A stretch of 60,297 nucleotides of DNA from Secundilactobacillus angelensis (GCF_012641075.1 NZ_JAAXLJ010000015.1:1-60297), one strand, 5' to 3'. Counted from the stretch's first letter, positions 26,641 to 38,193 are shown. Notes: generated by a model not told the origin, from the letters alone. Numbers and translations are program-made.

Positions 26641-29445
26641 TTATTTTTCTTCGAAAGCAACCCCAACCGTTTCTGGGAACTCTTTGCGCACAATTTTTGC
26701 ACAACGATCACAGAAGTGTGGGTAGTCTTTGTCGTCACCCACAGTTTCGCGGGTCATCCGGCAACGTTCGCAAACTTCACCATCAGCTTCGGCAACAACA
26801 ATGGCAACGCCATCATTGAAGTTTTCAGCATTGGCTGGTGCATCTGCCATTGAGGCAACCGTTAAACCTGATACCAACAGCACCTGACGGACATCGGTAT
26901 CTAGATCATCTAACAACTTAGTCTGCTTGTCATCGAGGTACAAGGTCAATTTTGCTTCGGAAGCTTTCCCAATCAATTTCTGATCACGAGCTTCTTCCAA
27001 GGATTTCAAAACATCGGACCGTAATTCCATGAAGGCGTCCCAATTGGCAACTAGCTGATCTTCATTATTAAAGTGTTGAACAGTTGGCATTTCAGCTAAT
27101 TGTGCGTAATCTTCAGATTCCTTCAAGAATGGCCAAACTTCTTCTGCCGTATGTGGCAAAATCGGTGTTAACAACTTCGTCATCCCTGCAGCGATGTCAT
27201 AAAGTACGGTTTGCATCGAACGACGCGAACGGCTGTCCTTAGCATCAATGTACAAGATGTCCTTAGCAAAGTCCAAGTAGAAAGCAGATAGGTCAGAAAT
27301 CACAAAATTCATTAATTCCTTATAGATATCCAAGAAATCGTATTGATCGTAGTGACCTTTGACACTTTCCACGAACTGGTTAAATTGCGCCAACATGTAC
27401 TTGTCAGCGGAAGCTAACTCTTCAACTGGCACTGCGTCAGTCTCGGGATCAAAGTCACTGGTGTTGGCCAGCATGTAACGCATGGTGTTTCTGATCTTCT
27501 TATAAGCATCAGAAATCTTTGTGAAGGCGTCCATTGAGACCCGGACGTCAGCACTACTATCAACAGAAGCAACCCAAAGCCGAACAATTTCAGCCCCCAT
27601 CTTTTTAATGACTTCAGCTGGTGCAATCGTGTTGCCCAACGACTTACTCATCTTGTGACCTTCGCCATCAAGAGTAAATCCTTGAGAAAGAATTGCCTTA
27701 TAAGGCGCATGACCAGAAACCGCAACACTGGTAATCAAGCTTGAGTTGAACCAGCCGCGATATTGATCGGAACCTTCAAGATAGAGATCAGCCGGGTATT
27801 CGAGTTCTGGCCGTTCAACTAACACCCCTTGGTGAGATGAACCGGAGTCGAACCAAACATCCATAATATCGGTTTCCTTAGTAAACTGACCGTTTGGCGA
27901 GTGTGGTGAAGTAAAGCCTTCAGGAAGCAAGTCCTTCGCATCACGATCGAACCAAACGTCTGAACCGTACTTCTCAAATAATTGCGCCACGTGTTCAGTG
28001 GTTTCTGGCGTGATGATGGCCTCACCATCTTCACCATAGAAAATTGGAAGCGGAACGCCCCATACACGTTGACGTGAAATGACCCAGTCGCCACGATCAC
28101 GAATCATATTGTGCAGGCGCTTCTTGCCCCAATCTGGGAAGAATTGAACGTCGTCAATGGCAGCCAAAATTTCGTCACGCATCTTATCCACCGAAGCAAA
28201 CCATTGTGGTGTTGCCCGGAAGATAACCGGCTTCTTAGTCCGCCAATCAAATGGATAACTATGTTCATAAGGCATGTAGTCTAACAGAAGATTAGCAGCT
28301 TTTAATTTATCCAACGAAATCTTGTTAGCATCATCGTAGAAGACACCTTCAAAATCTGGACCAGCTTCACTCGTCATGTACCCTTTGTCATCAACTGGTA
28401 CTAAAATTGGTAGATCATATTTTTGACCGACGTAGAAGTCATCTTCACCAAAACCAGGAGCAGTATGGACAAGACCAGTACCTGCATCCAACGTAACGAA
28501 GTCGCCAAGCATCGTGACTAACTTTCGGTCAGGATAGAATGGATGTTGCGTCAGAACACGGTCAAGTTCTTTACCCTTGACGGTCTTCAGTGTTTTAACA
28601 TCTTCCCAACCAAATCGTTCGGCACAATCGTCAACTAATTCAGTAGCTAAAACAAACTTACGATCCTCGCCCTTAGGTTGAACAACGGAATAATCAAAGT
28701 TAGCATCCACTGTGATTCCTTCTGAAGCTGGAATCGTCCATGGTGTCGTCGTCCAGACAACCATGTATGTATTGCCGTTTTCTAGGACACCCTTACCATC
28801 GACGACTTGTTCGCCGTAGAAAGCGGAAGGTGATGTCACATCGTGGTATTCAACTTCGGCTTCGGCCATTGCTGATTCAGACGACCATGACCAAAAGACT
28901 GGTTTCTTACCTTTAAAGATTAAGCCCCGTTTTGCGAAGGCCCCAAAAACACGAACTTCTTGCGCTTCGAATTCTGGTTTTAAGGTCAAGTATGGATCGT
29001 CCCAATCACCAGCAACGCCTAAACGCTTGAACTCTTCACGTTGACGATCAACTTGTTCCAAGGCGTACTGACGACATAATTTTCGGAATTCAACCGTCGA
29101 CATCTTCTTACGATCGTATCCTTGTTGCGTCAGCTTCTGTTCGATTGGCAGACCATGAGTGTCCCAGCCAGGAACATAGGGTGCTCGAAAACCATTCATT
29201 GATTTGTAACGCACGATAAAGTCCTTAGAAATCTTGTTCAATGCATGACCCATATGAATATCACCGTTAGCATATGGTGGGCCATCATGTAAGATAAAGG
29301 TTGGTTTACCCTCGTTTAATTTTTGTCTCAATTGATACACTTTGTTATCAGCCCAAGCCTTTTGACGTTCAGCTTCTTTGACTGGTAAATTACCGCGCAT
29401 TTTGAACTTGGTCTTGCCCAAATTCAGTGTGTCTTTTACCCGCAA
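26641..29445 (-). CDS. ileS: Isoleucyl-tRNA synthetase
   Basis: 934 residues. It charges tRNA-Ile with isoleucine. The class I signatures are [15 protein letters not shown] (HIGH) near residue 60 and [10 protein letters not shown] (KMSKS). The editing domain lies between them. The C-terminal zinc knuckle is visible as CERCRM and FCDRC. The start is TTG with AGGAGG 8 nt upstream. A T-box leader lies between it and divIVA, so expression should rise when tRNA-Ile is uncharged. Confidence 0.97.
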   Translation of the reverse strand: MRVKDTLNLGKTKFKMRGNLPVKEAERQKAWADNKVYQLRQKLNEGKPTFILHDGPPYANGDIHMGHALNKISKDFIVRYKSMNGFRAPYVPGWDTHGLPIEQKLTQQGYDRKKMSTVEFRKLCRQYALEQVDRQREEFKRLGVAGDWDDPYLTLKPEFEAQEVRVFGAFAKRGLIFKGKKPVFWSWSSESAMAEAEVEYHDVTSPSAFYGEQVVDGKGVLENGNTYMVVWTTTPWTIPASEGITVDANFDYSVVQPKGEDRKFVLATELVDDCAERFGWEDVKTLKTVKGKELDRVLTQHPFYPDRKLVTMLGDFVTLDAGTGLVHTAPGFGEDDFYVGQKYDLPILVPVDDKGYMTSEAGPDFEGVFYDDANKISLDKLKAANLLLDYMPYEHSYPFDWRTKKPVIFRATPQWFASVDKMRDEILAAIDDVQFFPDWGKKRLHNMIRDRGDWVISRQRVWGVPLPIFYGEDGEAIITPETTEHVAQLFEKYGSDVWFDRDAKDLLPEGFTSPHSPNGQFTKETDIMDVWFDSGSSHQGVLVERPELEYPADLYLEGSDQYRGWFNSSLITSVAVSGHAPYKAILSQGFTLDGEGHKMSKSLGNTIAPAEVIKKMGAEIVRLWVASVDSSADVRVSMDAFTKISDAYKKIRNTMRYMLANTSDFDPETDAVPVEELASADKYMLAQFNQFVESVKGHYDQYDFLDIYKELMNFVISDLSAFYLDFAKDILYIDAKDSRSRRSMQTVLYDIAAGMTKLLTPILPHTAEEVWPFLKESEDYAQLAEMPTVQHFNNEDQLVANWDAFMELRSDVLKSLEEARDQKLIGKASEAKLTLYLDDKQTKLLDDLDTDVRQVLLVSGLTVASMADAPANAENFNDGVAIVVAEADGEVCERCRMTRETVGDDKDYPHFCDRCAKIVRKEFPETVGVAFEEK

Positions 29446-29476
29446 TTAGGGTCCCTCCTCAAATTATCAGATAGTA

Positions 29477-29700
29477 CAAAAAAAGACCTCACCCAAGGGA
29501 CGAAGTCTTCGTGGTACCACCCAATTTTAGAATCAATAACTCTCTTATCTTAGCCATTAACGGAGCCGACCCGTTCTGACTTACGTTTCAGTCAGACAGC
29601 TAGAAGATGATCTGCATATCAGTAGAGGTTACCGGATTTCCATCATCACACCGGCTCGCTGAAACTTACTACTATGCTTTCTGTTCTCCATACCGCTTTA
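29477..29700 (-). ncRNA. T-box riboswitch leader of ileS
   Basis: The conserved T-box GGGTGGTACCAC lies at 29511-29522. It is followed by a terminator (29477-29507) with the arms AGACTTCGTCCC and GGGTGAGGTCT and seven T residues. Upstream there is a long stem I region. An AUC triplet in CAGATCATC (minus strand, around 29608) is a candidate Ile specifier. Uncharged tRNA-Ile would stabilise the antiterminator. Confidence 0.9.
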
Positions 29701-29715
29701 AAGTTTAACTGCAGA

Positions 29716-30435
29716 CTACTGGTTAGAACTGTCATTAGCTTCATCGTCTGGGAAAATAACAACTGTCTCAGTCTGTTGATCGTTGTTGGGATCAACTGGC
29801 TGATCAGCATCATAAATCTCTTCTGATGAATCTGACTTATCATTAGCCTGTGATGACGAGTTTACGCCATCATCATTCCCGTTGTCAAGCTTGTTCTGCT
29901 TAATGGCTTCTTGAATCTCATCATAGGTTGACGAACCGTCGTCTTTAAGCAAATTATCCCAACTGTCGCTCTTGATTTCTGCTAACTGACTTTCAAGCAT
30001 CACTTGCAAGCGTTGGCGGAAAACCCGGGTACTCTTCTTTAAGTCATCAGTTTCAACGGCTAAGCTTTGAGCCCGCTTAGAAGCTTCAGACATCAGTTGG
30101 TTCGCTTTTTCAGTTGCTTCGCTTACCGTATCAGTAGCCTGTTTCTGTGCTTCCTGATTAATGATTTCAGCTTCTTTTTGCGAGTTAGACTTCACCTTGT
30201 CGGCGGCTTCCTGAGCCACAATGATCGATTGATTCAAAGAATCTTTCAAATCATTAAAGTACTTCAACTTCTCTTCAGCAGAAGCCACCTGTTCAGACAG
30301 CTTCTTATTTTGATCCAAAGTAATTTGATAGTCCTTAATGATTTGCTCTAAGAAATCATTAACTTCATCAACGTTATATCCCCGTAACTTTGTTGAAAAT
30401 TCTTTATTGTGAATGTCCAATGGGCTAAGTACCAT
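29716..30435 (-). CDS. divIVA: Cell division initiation protein DivIVA
   Basis: 239 residues. DivIVA binds curved membrane at septa and poles and recruits division and wall proteins. The membrane-binding N-terminus LSPLDIHNKEFSTKLRGYNV is followed by long coiled-coil helices (about 30-165) and a disordered Asp/Asn/Ser-rich tail (about 175-239). The ATG follows GGGGAGG. It lies 23 nt after ylmH and is the last division gene before ileS. Confidence 0.95.
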   Translation of the reverse strand: MVLSPLDIHNKEFSTKLRGYNVDEVNDFLEQIIKDYQITLDQNKKLSEQVASAEEKLKYFNDLKDSLNQSIIVAQEAADKVKSNSQKEAEIINQEAQKQATDTVSEATEKANQLMSEASKRAQSLAVETDDLKKSTRVFRQRLQVMLESQLAEIKSDSWDNLLKDDGSSTYDEIQEAIKQNKLDNGNDDGVNSSSQANDKSDSSEEIYDADQPVDPNNDQQTETVVIFPDDEANDSSNQ

Positions 30436-30458
30436 AGTGTGTTCCTCCCCAATTGCAA

Positions 30459-31241
30459 TTATTTATGCAGCACTGCCAGTGTGACCTTCAGTTTATCCTT
30501 TTTAGTCACGCCGTTAACACTGGTTAACCTAACACGGCCGAAGCCACGAACTGAAATGATGTCTTGATGCTCTAATTGGTAATCAGGCCGGTCGAAGTCA
30601 TTCCAGTTCAGTTGGATTCGACCCGCTTCAATTAACTCTTTAGCGTGGTGCCTGGATAAGTGAAAGCCGGTTGCCACAACATTATCGAGTCGCGTCGAAG
30701 AAAGTGTCGTACTTTCCTCCTCCCAAGCATCGATTGGAACCAAATGATTAGCTAAATCCAATTGATTCAGCCGTACTTTGATCTTGCCCATACGGTCAAC
30801 TTGAGAAACCACGTAGCGACTCATATCCGCAGTGATGAAGAACTGCCAACTATCACCATCAGTGATGATGTCCCCCAGCACGTCCCGGTCAATTCCAGCA
30901 CCCAATACAGAACCTAGAATCTGTCCGTGCTGCAGCTGTGTAAATTTTCTTGGGTAATCCACTTCAAACAGTTTGATTTCAAAATCAAGGTCTGTGGATT
31001 CAACGTAATCGGGATAGATCATGGCACGTTGCATCTCCGCTTGAGGGTAACCTCCCTGAAACTTAAGCTTCAGTTCGGCATCACTATTAACTAGCGTGGA
31101 TAAAATATACTGCTGCCTCGGATTTAAAAAATGGGTCAAAATTGGCCGATACTCATCACTGGCCTGTTGAATCCAACCCGTGGCACTTTCAATAAAGGGT
31201 GCTTCTTCTACTCGAAAATGCTGCGCGATGCGATCAGCCAA
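30459..31241 (-). CDS. ylmH: YlmH, S4-domain RNA-binding protein
   Basis: About 260 residues. YlmH homologues carry a C-terminal S4 RNA-binding domain (here KELIEAGRIQLNW to DIISVRGFGRVRL) and have been linked to rescue of stalled ribosomal subunits and to division. I choose TTG at 31241 rather than TTG at 31247. AGGAGG has an 8-nt spacing to the former and only 2 nt to the latter. It lies between ylmG and divIVA, its usual place. Confidence 0.9.
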   Translation of the reverse strand: MADRIAQHFRVEEAPFIESATGWIQQASDEYRPILTHFLNPRQQYILSTLVNSDAELKLKFQGGYPQAEMQRAMIYPDYVESTDLDFEIKLFEVDYPRKFTQLQHGQILGSVLGAGIDRDVLGDIITDGDSWQFFITADMSRYVVSQVDRMGKIKVRLNQLDLANHLVPIDAWEEESTTLSSTRLDNVVATGFHLSRHHAKELIEAGRIQLNWNDFDRPDYQLEHQDIISVRGFGRVRLTSVNGVTKKDKLKVTLAVLHK

Positions 31242-31257
31242 AGTCAACTCCTCCTAA

Positions 31258-31542
31258 TTACATTGCCATAAGTCTGAAAATAATCTGTTCGAGATACACT
31301 AATCCGCTGCGAACAATGCCGAGAACGAAAATCGCTACTAGCGGTGCAAAACCGATCATACCGATTGTCGCAAAATTGAACCAGCGTTGAAAGGGTTCAA
31401 CAATTGCTCCCAATAATTGTCCCAATTTGGTTTGATAAGCTCCTGGAAACCAGCTCAATAACGCGTAAACAACAATGGCCATCATGTAAATATCAATTGC
31501 TTTACCTAACAACCAAAAAACAAAAGAGACAAATGCGAACAA
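31258..31542 (-). CDS. ylmG: YggT family membrane protein (YlmG)
   Basis: 94 residues with two hydrophobic stretches (about 5-35 and 60-90) and the YggT pattern (YALLSWFPGAY, IVEPFQRWF). Membrane protein of the division cluster, possibly affecting FtsZ or wall assembly. The biochemical role is unknown. The TTG start follows AAGGAG at 7 nt spacing. It lies 11 nt after sepF. Confidence 0.9.
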   Translation of the reverse strand: MFAFVSFVFWLLGKAIDIYMMAIVVYALLSWFPGAYQTKLGQLLGAIVEPFQRWFNFATIGMIGFAPLVAIFVLGIVRSGLVYLEQIIFRLMAM

Positions 31543-31553
31543 ATCCTCACTCC

Positions 31554-32000
31554 TTACTTCAATTTCTGGCCTAGAGTGGCCGAGAGATCTCCAGTGATCT
31601 CAAAGTTCTTGGGCGTGCACAAAAAGATGGCATCACCAATTCGTTCGATATCACCATCTATAGCAAACACAGTACCCGTCAAAAAATCAACGATCCGGCG
31701 AGCATCAGCATCATTAATTCGACTAAAATTCACGATTACAGCTTGCTGATTGAGCAACTGTTTTGCAATTTCTTGAACATCCGCATACAACCTTGGTTCA
31801 AACAAGGAAATCTTGCTTGCTGGATTCGCAGTGTTGCGTGAAGCGTTTAACGACACAATTTTATTGTCATCATGCCGCTGGTGCAAATTGTGTGCGAGTG
31901 ACTGATCAGCTAGCTGTTGCCGAGTGTCTTGGGAGACGTCAGCATCATCTTCGTAATTATCATCCATCCCGAAAAAGCGACTCATACTAAACTTTCCCAT
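31554..32000 (-). CDS. sepF: SepF, FtsZ-membrane tether
   Basis: 148 residues. SepF forms rings that bundle FtsZ and tie it to the membrane. The N-terminus ([10 protein letters not shown]) is an amphipathic membrane helix. A charged linker follows, then the globular domain (about 60-148) with [16 protein letters not shown] and [18 protein letters not shown]. The ATG follows AAAGGAG. It lies 30 nt after ftsZ. Confidence 0.95.
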   Translation of the reverse strand: MGKFSMSRFFGMDDNYEDDADVSQDTRQQLADQSLAHNLHQRHDDNKIVSLNASRNTANPASKISLFEPRLYADVQEIAKQLLNQQAVIVNFSRINDADARRIVDFLTGTVFAIDGDIERIGDAIFLCTPKNFEITGDLSATLGQKLK

Positions 32001-32030
32001 AAAAAACGCTCCTTTCGCTATTTATCAAGG

Positions 32031-33275
32031 CTAATCATTCTTACGACGGTGTTTGAAAAATGGCGGGGTATCAAGACCAGAATCGTCATCCGATGCAGTT
32101 GAAGAATCATCGTTGTTAAAGACACTAAAATCGGGTTTTGAAACACCATCGAATTCATTAGAATCTGGTCGACGGGATTCTGTAGACCCTTGGGTTTGAC
32201 CACTTTGGCCAGCGTTAAAGCTGTCCATCTGGCCTTCCGTGTTTCCACGATGTGCATCGTTGACTGGCGTTGAATCGTCAGCTAAACGACGAGCTGTGCG
32301 GCTTTTTGCACCGTTTTTCTTCTTATCAATTCCGGTGGCAATCACCGTAACTCTGACTTCGTCACCTAAATTCTCATCGATGGATGTCCCAAAGATGATG
32401 TTGACATCACTAGTCGCTGATTGAGAAACAATTTCTGATGCAGCTTGGGCTTCAAAGAGAGATAAGTCTGGGCCACCAGTAATGTTCAGCAGAACTTGTT
32501 CTGCACCATCAATAGAAACCTCAAGCAATGGTGAAGAAATGGCTTTCTTGGTCGCGTCTTCCGTCCGGTTCTCACCGTTAGCAGAACCAACGCCCATTAA
32601 AGCAGCACCTTGATCTTGCATCACCGTTTTAACATCGGCAAAATCCAAGTTCACGTAACCAGGGCTTGTAATCAAGTCCGAAATTCCTTGGACACCTTGA
32701 CGAAGAACGTTATCGGCTTCTTGGAAGGCTTCCATCATTGGTGTCTTCTTGTCAACAATCTCTAATAACCGGTTGTTGGCAATAACAATCAATGTGTCGA
32801 CGTTTTCCTTCATGGCAGCAACGCCTTCCGCAGCAAAACGAGAACGCTTAGGGCCTTCAAAAGTGAATGGACGAGTAACAACCCCCACCGTCAAGGCACC
32901 CTGTTCCTTAGCTAACTTTGCCACTACTGGAGCAGCACCGTTACCGGTTCCACCACCCATACCAGCTGTTACGAATACCATATCAGCACCGGCTAATGCT
33001 TCGCTGATTTGATCTTCACTTTCCTGAGCAGCTTTGGCACCAATTTCTGGATTAGATCCGGCACCTAATCCGCGCGTCAATTTAGGTCCTAATTGGATTT
33101 TAGTCTCTGCCTTGGAAGCCTCCAAAGCTTGAACATCAGTGTTAGCGACAATAAACTCGACACCCTTAACGTCTTCTGTAATCATTCGGTTAACGGCATT
33201 ACCGCCACCGCCACCAACGCCAATGACTTTAATATCGGCGCCTCGATTTTGTGTTGAATCTAACGAAAATTCCAT
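32031..33275 (-). CDS. ftsZ: Cell division GTPase FtsZ
   Basis: 414 residues. Tubulin-like protein that forms the division ring. The N-terminal GTP-binding domain holds the tubulin signature [10 protein letters not shown]. The T7 loop [11 protein letters not shown] supplies the catalytic Asp to the next subunit. A long Ser/Asp/Gly-rich linker leads to a C-terminal peptide ([12 protein letters not shown]). That peptide contacts SepF and FtsA. The ATG follows GGAGGG. It lies 24 nt after ftsA. Confidence 0.98.
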   Translation of the reverse strand: MEFSLDSTQNRGADIKVIGVGGGGGNAVNRMITEDVKGVEFIVANTDVQALEASKAETKIQLGPKLTRGLGAGSNPEIGAKAAQESEDQISEALAGADMVFVTAGMGGGTGNGAAPVVAKLAKEQGALTVGVVTRPFTFEGPKRSRFAAEGVAAMKENVDTLIVIANNRLLEIVDKKTPMMEAFQEADNVLRQGVQGISDLITSPGYVNLDFADVKTVMQDQGAALMGVGSANGENRTEDATKKAISSPLLEVSIDGAEQVLLNITGGPDLSLFEAQAASEIVSQSATSDVNIIFGTSIDENLGDEVRVTVIATGIDKKKNGAKSRTARRLADDSTPVNDAHRGNTEGQMDSFNAGQSGQTQGSTESRRPDSNEFDGVSKPDFSVFNNDDSSTASDDDSGLDTPPFFKHRRKND

Positions 33276-33299
33276 TTTTAAATCCCTCCAGTAATCGGG

Positions 33300-34631
33300 T
33301 TATTCAAAGAAATCTGTGAAGAATTTCTTAATTCCCTGTCCACGTTGTTTCTTCGGCTTATTTGTTTTGCTTGCACGACTTTGTACAGTTTGAGTATGGC
33401 GAGTATCGCTCACCTCGACAGACTGCTGTGGTTCTGGCCGTTGTTCAACTTGCGAAGCCAATTGATCATTGCCAGCTAATGCCGACTGTACCAGTAAGGC
33501 AACTTCGCTCATCTGACCACGGTAATTGACCAATGACAAGGCCTGAGTGAATGACGGGTGTCGAAGTCCCATTTGATCAGGAATGGAAACTCTGACCGGA
33601 ACATCAAAAACATCCTGAGCTAAATCAGTAATCCCTGGTAAGGCTGCAACACCACCGGTGAGTACGATCCCCCCCGGCAATGATAAGGCGTTAGTGGCAT
33701 CCAGTTGAGTTTTCAACTTTCCAAGAATCTGCATTAAGCGGGCTTCAATGATCTCAGCTAAATACTTTTCTGAAATATCACTGGGTCTGCTCTGTCCGAC
33801 AACATCCACCGGAAATTGATTATCTTCCGAAGCACGAGATGAATCAGCAAAGCCGTAATTACGTTTTAACTTCTCTGCATTTTCAATCGAGGTGTTCAAA
33901 ACCACTGAAATGTCCTTGGTGATGTAGTCGCCGCCCTCAGGATCAACCTCCGCAAACTTCAGACGATGATCATGAATGACAGCAGCGGTACTTTGACCAC
34001 CGCCCAAATCTAGCAAAACCGTTCCAAAATCCTGTTCGCCATCACTGAGAATGCTTAAGCCTTGGGCGATTGGACTAACCACTGCCAATTGCGCATTCAA
34101 TCCAGCCTGTTCAACCGCTTTTCTAGTGTTATGTACGATTGTTTTTGGCCCAGTAAAGAGCATCCCGTTCATTTCGAGTCGAACGCCAACCATCGATCTC
34201 GGATCTTTAATGCCATCAAAACCATCGACAATAAATTCGTCGGGCACCAGATTAATAATTTCACGCTCTGGTGGCAGATTTTGAATAATTGCCGCAGCAG
34301 CGACATCCCTAACATCCTGATCAGTAATTTCACGAGCTTGATCGCCAATGGCAACCATCCCAGTTACTGGTTCGATTTTTAACATATTTGCCGAAATACC
34401 CACAATCACATCGTGGATCTGAATGCTGGCCTTTTCTTCAGCAGCCTTTACTGCGCGTTTGATTGCTTCACTTGCCTTATCAATATCCACAATCACGCCA
34501 CGGCTCAGACCGGCTGCGCGTTCGTTGCCGACGCCCAGCACGTTCAGTTGTCCCTCTAAATACTCTGCCACGATGACTTTAATTGAGGTTGTTCCGATAT
34601 CAAGTCCTACATACATGCCTGAAGTATCCAT
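33300..34631 (-). CDS. ftsA: Cell division protein FtsA
   Basis: 443 residues. Actin-like ATPase that anchors FtsZ to the membrane. Motifs include YVGLDIGTTSIKVIVAE (phosphate 1), LDLGGGQSTAAV (phosphate 2) and VLTGGVAALPG. A polar linker ends in the amphipathic membrane helix IKKFFTDFFE. AGGAGG lies 11 nt before the ATG, slightly long. A terminator precedes the gene, so it probably has its own promoter in the 184-nt gap after divIB. Confidence 0.97.
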   Translation of the reverse strand: MDTSGMYVGLDIGTTSIKVIVAEYLEGQLNVLGVGNERAAGLSRGVIVDIDKASEAIKRAVKAAEEKASIQIHDVIVGISANMLKIEPVTGMVAIGDQAREITDQDVRDVAAAAIIQNLPPEREIINLVPDEFIVDGFDGIKDPRSMVGVRLEMNGMLFTGPKTIVHNTRKAVEQAGLNAQLAVVSPIAQGLSILSDGEQDFGTVLLDLGGGQSTAAVIHDHRLKFAEVDPEGGDYITKDISVVLNTSIENAEKLKRNYGFADSSRASEDNQFPVDVVGQSRPSDISEKYLAEIIEARLMQILGKLKTQLDATNALSLPGGIVLTGGVAALPGITDLAQDVFDVPVRVSIPDQMGLRHPSFTQALSLVNYRGQMSEVALLVQSALAGNDQLASQVEQRPEPQQSVEVSDTRHTQTVQSRASKTNKPKKQRGQGIKKFFTDFFE

Positions 34632-34721
34632 AGTAGCAGGAACCTCCTCTGATTTCGATTTAATGAATTCTCATGAAAAAGTCTTAATTTACTTTCCAGT
34701 TTACCACAAACACCACTCGTT

Positions 34722-34762
34722 AAAAAAGGCATTATTGCCCTTATATGGCGCAATAATGCGCA
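34722..34762 (-). terminator. Terminator between divIB and ftsA
   Basis: A stem of at least 10 pairs (GCATTATTGC and its complement, arms 34729-34738 and 34750-34759) is followed on the minus strand by CTTTTTTAA. Confidence 0.85.
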
Positions 34763-34815
34763 ATTTATAAAACCGTTTTCACCAACACTGGAATCGTCTG
34801 GTTATTTTTTACCCC

Positions 34816-35652
34816 TTAAAACGAATACGAATAGGCGCCAATTTCCAAATTAACAATTCCCTTATGCGACATTTTCGCCGCAATACTAGGATAATAAGCC
34901 ATTTTACTAGCAAAAGTCGAAATCGAAGCATATACCTCGTTGCCATCGTTCATATACAAGTGAACACGTTCCGGATTGGCTTTCGTTGGTGAAAATTGAA
35001 TTTCCGAAATACCATTTTGAATCTTTTTTGATAATTTAGCATACTGCCGAATCATTTGTGAAAGCTGCTTGGACGACTTGAACTTATCGTAAACCGGGTA
35101 ACTACCAGAGGGTTGCTTTTGCCGCTCCTTTGAAATTACCCCGCTCGTCAGTGCAACTCGATAATAGCCATTAGCAGGAACGAAACCAGCTGTGGGATAT
35201 TCCTTGACCCGAATCGTCAATCGGTTGAAATGAGCCACCGAAAATGAAATTTGGTCGACCCGGGGGTGACTCTTTCTCACTTGCTTTGCTAACTGCTGCT
35301 CTTTGCCAATCACTCGATAAATAGAATCACCGTGACTGACACCGCTCATTTTGACTACCTGCTGATCAGACAACGCGTGGTTGCCTGAAACGTTAATACG
35401 GCCAATATGACTCAGTGGCGACACATAGTAACCCGACACAATCAAGATTAGTCCAAAAATACCTAATAAGATACCCATTCGTTGTGCAAGACGACGGTGT
35501 TTTTGCTGTTTCAGCCGGGGCAGTTTAGCGCCGATTCGCTGAACCCGGTTAGTCTTTTTTGCAGCACGTTGCCGCTCCTCAGACTGGTATTTCTCCCAGG
35601 GTGTGATTGCAACGCGGCGCTTTGATTTGTCTCGGTTGATTTTAAAACTCAT
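34816..35652 (-). CDS. divIB: Cell division protein DivIB (FtsQ)
   Basis: 278 residues. Bitopic membrane protein of the FtsL-DivIB-DivIC complex that activates septal wall synthesis. A basic cytoplasmic N-terminus (1-58) is followed by one membrane helix (about 60-80, LLGIFGLILIVSGYYV). An extracellular POTRA domain follows (ISHIGRINVSGNHALSD-like segment), then the FtsQ/DivIB domain. The ATG follows AGGAGTG. It is the last gene before an internal terminator. Confidence 0.95.
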   Translation of the reverse strand: MSFKINRDKSKRRVAITPWEKYQSEERQRAAKKTNRVQRIGAKLPRLKQQKHRRLAQRMGILLGIFGLILIVSGYYVSPLSHIGRINVSGNHALSDQQVVKMSGVSHGDSIYRVIGKEQQLAKQVRKSHPRVDQISFSVAHFNRLTIRVKEYPTAGFVPANGYYRVALTSGVISKERQKQPSGSYPVYDKFKSSKQLSQMIRQYAKLSKKIQNGISEIQFSPTKANPERVHLYMNDGNEVYASISTFASKMAYYPSIAAKMSHKGIVNLEIGAYSYSF

Positions 35653-35670
35653 CTTGCACTCACTCCTAAA

Positions 35671-36765
35671 TTACGACTGGCTGACCGCTTTTAAAAGTGC
35701 CAGCATCTCCGTTGCGGCTTGGGGTTTTCCCAGTTTCTTCGCAGCAGCTGCCATCGCAGCACGTTTCGAGTCGTCGGTCATCAATTCATCCATAGCTGAA
35801 ATTAAGGTTTTACTGGATAAATCAGTTTCCTTGATCATTAACGCAGCGTTGGCGTTGACCAAACTCATCGCATTCTTGGTCTGATGGTCCGCGGTGACAT
35901 ACGGACTTGGAATCAAAATGGACGGCACGCCCAATGCGGTCAATTCAGCTAACGTTGTGGCACCTGAACGACCAACTACCCCGGCCAATTTTGGTAAAAC
36001 TTCCGGCATATTGCTAATGTACGATTGAATTGAAATATTATCAGCAGCGGAGATTTGGGTCACTTGTTTCATAACGTCATCATATCGCTTAGGACCCGTA
36101 ACAAAGACCACTTGATAGTCCTTTTTTGCTAATTCTGGTAATGACTCAACCATCACTTTATTGAGTTTCAGGGCACCTTGGCTACCACCCACAACCATAA
36201 TCGTGGGGACGTCATCCTTCAAGTTAAACGTCGTCAAACTAAAATGACTGTCGATATTGGCCACTTCCTGTGCCCGTGGATTCCCAGTCATGACAACTTT
36301 GTCAGCTGGGAATTGACTCCGAGCGTCTTCAAAATTGATGGCAATTTTGTCCACGTAGCGACTAAGAAACTTATTGGTCATCCCAACCACACTATTTTGT
36401 TCATGAATCACCGTTGGAATGTGTTGCTTAGCTGCCGCATATAACACGGCCCCAGAAACGTAGCCGCCAGTTCCGAGGACAACGTCTGGTTTGAAGTTAC
36501 GAACCAGTCTTTTCGCTCGGTGGACACTCTTCAGAAACAGGTAAATGGTTTTAAAGTTTTCCAGCGATAATGACCGTTTAAAGCCCTGAATTGTCATAGC
36601 TTCAAAGGGAATCCCCAAATCAGGCACAATGGTGCTTTCGATACCACGGTGGGAACCAACGTAGAGAACTTCTGCGTTTGGATCCTGTCGTTTCAGTTCA
36701 TTAATGACGGCTAGTGCAGGATAAATATGTCCACCTGTACCGCCACCGGAAACCATCAGTCGCAT
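35671..36765 (-). CDS. murG: UDP-GlcNAc:lipid I GlcNAc transferase MurG
   Basis: 364 residues. Peripheral membrane GT-B enzyme that turns lipid I into lipid II. The N-terminal motif [15 protein letters not shown] and the C-terminal [17 protein letters not shown] plus [11 protein letters not shown] are diagnostic. Its ATG shares one base with the murD stop (TAATG), so translation is coupled. Confidence 0.98.
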   Translation of the reverse strand: MRLMVSGGGTGGHIYPALAVINELKRQDPNAEVLYVGSHRGIESTIVPDLGIPFEAMTIQGFKRSLSLENFKTIYLFLKSVHRAKRLVRNFKPDVVLGTGGYVSGAVLYAAAKQHIPTVIHEQNSVVGMTNKFLSRYVDKIAINFEDARSQFPADKVVMTGNPRAQEVANIDSHFSLTTFNLKDDVPTIMVVGGSQGALKLNKVMVESLPELAKKDYQVVFVTGPKRYDDVMKQVTQISAADNISIQSYISNMPEVLPKLAGVVGRSGATTLAELTALGVPSILIPSPYVTADHQTKNAMSLVNANAALMIKETDLSSKTLISAMDELMTDDSKRAAMAAAAKKLGKPQAATEMLALLKAVSQS

Positions 36766-38147
36766 TAGTTCTCCTCCTTTTTCCCGGTTAACGTTTCGAC
36801 GGCCTCAATAAATCGGTCACCCCGAACTTCAAAATTAGGGTATTGATCCCAACTAGCATTGGCTGGTGACAGTAAAATAATATCCCCTGGTTCACTGAAA
36901 CTATAGGCAACTGGTACCCCTGTCTCAGCATTCTCAACGAATTTAATGTTTTTGATTCCGGCTTTCTTTGCTGCATCAGCTAATAGATCCTTCGTTTCAC
37001 CGAATAAAACCACTGCTTTCACGTGTTCCTTAAAGAAAGGCACCAACCGTTCAAAGGTATAGCCGCGGTCCAAACCACCGGCCAACAGAACAACCGGAGC
37101 CTTAAACCCTTTCAAAGCCATTTCAGTCGCTTCGATATCGGTGGCTTTTGAGTCGTTATAGAATTCTCGGCCTTCACTGGTCAGCACGTACTGGGTTCGG
37201 TGCCGAACACCACTGAAAGTCGTCAAAACGTGTTTAATCGCTTTGCTTGAACGGCCTTCGATTTTAGCGACGGCAATGGCTGCCAACGCATTTTCAATAT
37301 TATGGTCCCCAGGCACTTTAACATCCGCAGCGGCCATAATTGGTTCGTCTTGATAATAAAGCGTGCCATCTAACTCATAGGCACCAGCCTTACTTTTGGC
37401 TAAACGCGAAAAAGGCACGACCCGCGCCATACTTTGCTGACTTAAATCAACCAATTCATCAGAATCGAAATTGACCACAAAATAGTCATCAGCCGTTTGG
37501 TTTTGGGTAATGCGCATCTTGGCCCGAACGTAATTTTCGCGGGTCTTATGGTAATCAAGATGGTTAGCAAAAATATTGGTTAAAACGGCGATATGCGGGT
37601 GAAATTGAGTGGTTCCTAACAGCATAAAGCTGGATACTTCCATCACTAACGTATCTTCATCAGTCAGCTGCTGGGCCACTTGGGAAGCTGGCACGCCAAT
37701 GTTGCCCGCGTATGCACTCTTACCCGCTGGCCGTTCTTGATTCATCATCTTCGTAATCATCGTAGTTGTGGTCGTTTTACCGTTGCTTCCGGTAACCGCA
37801 ATCAATTCTGCATCTGCAATTTCACTTGCTAATTCTATTTCGGTAATAATTGGTAAATTGGCCTTCGTTGCTGCCTTTATCAGCGGAACATCATAAGGTA
37901 TTCCCGGATTTTTAACCATTAAGTCAAAACCAGCATCAAGTTGAGAGGGCTTTTGCTCACCCGTCAAAATGGTGTAGCCGCCCTCTGTCTGTAATTCCTG
38001 TGCTTCCGAGTTTTTTTCTAAGGGCTGCTGATCGCTAACCGTCACATCAGCACCTAATTTTTTAAGCAGTCGAGCAGCGTTTAAACCACTTTTCGCTAAC
38101 CCTACAACAATGACTCGTTTACCTTCATACGTCTTGATACGCTTCAT
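36765..38147 (-). CDS. murD: UDP-MurNAc-L-Ala:D-Glu ligase MurD
   Basis: 460 residues. Adds D-Glu to UDP-MurNAc-L-Ala in the cytoplasm. Motifs are [15 protein letters not shown] at the start, [14 protein letters not shown] (ATP), the [11 protein letters not shown] segment, and [13 protein letters not shown] with GGLDRG. It lies between mraY and murG, the usual order. Confidence 0.98.
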   Translation of the reverse strand: MKRIKTYEGKRVIVVGLAKSGLNAARLLKKLGADVTVSDQQPLEKNSEAQELQTEGGYTILTGEQKPSQLDAGFDLMVKNPGIPYDVPLIKAATKANLPIITEIELASEIADAELIAVTGSNGKTTTTTMITKMMNQERPAGKSAYAGNIGVPASQVAQQLTDEDTLVMEVSSFMLLGTTQFHPHIAVLTNIFANHLDYHKTRENYVRAKMRITQNQTADDYFVVNFDSDELVDLSQQSMARVVPFSRLAKSKAGAYELDGTLYYQDEPIMAAADVKVPGDHNIENALAAIAVAKIEGRSSKAIKHVLTTFSGVRHRTQYVLTSEGREFYNDSKATDIEATEMALKGFKAPVVLLAGGLDRGYTFERLVPFFKEHVKAVVLFGETKDLLADAAKKAGIKNIKFVENAETGVPVAYSFSEPGDIILLSPANASWDQYPNFEVRGDRFIEAVETLTGKKEEN

Positions 38148-38193
38148 ACCTTGTCGCCCACCTATTTAAGTTTTATGACCCACTGAAAGAAAA

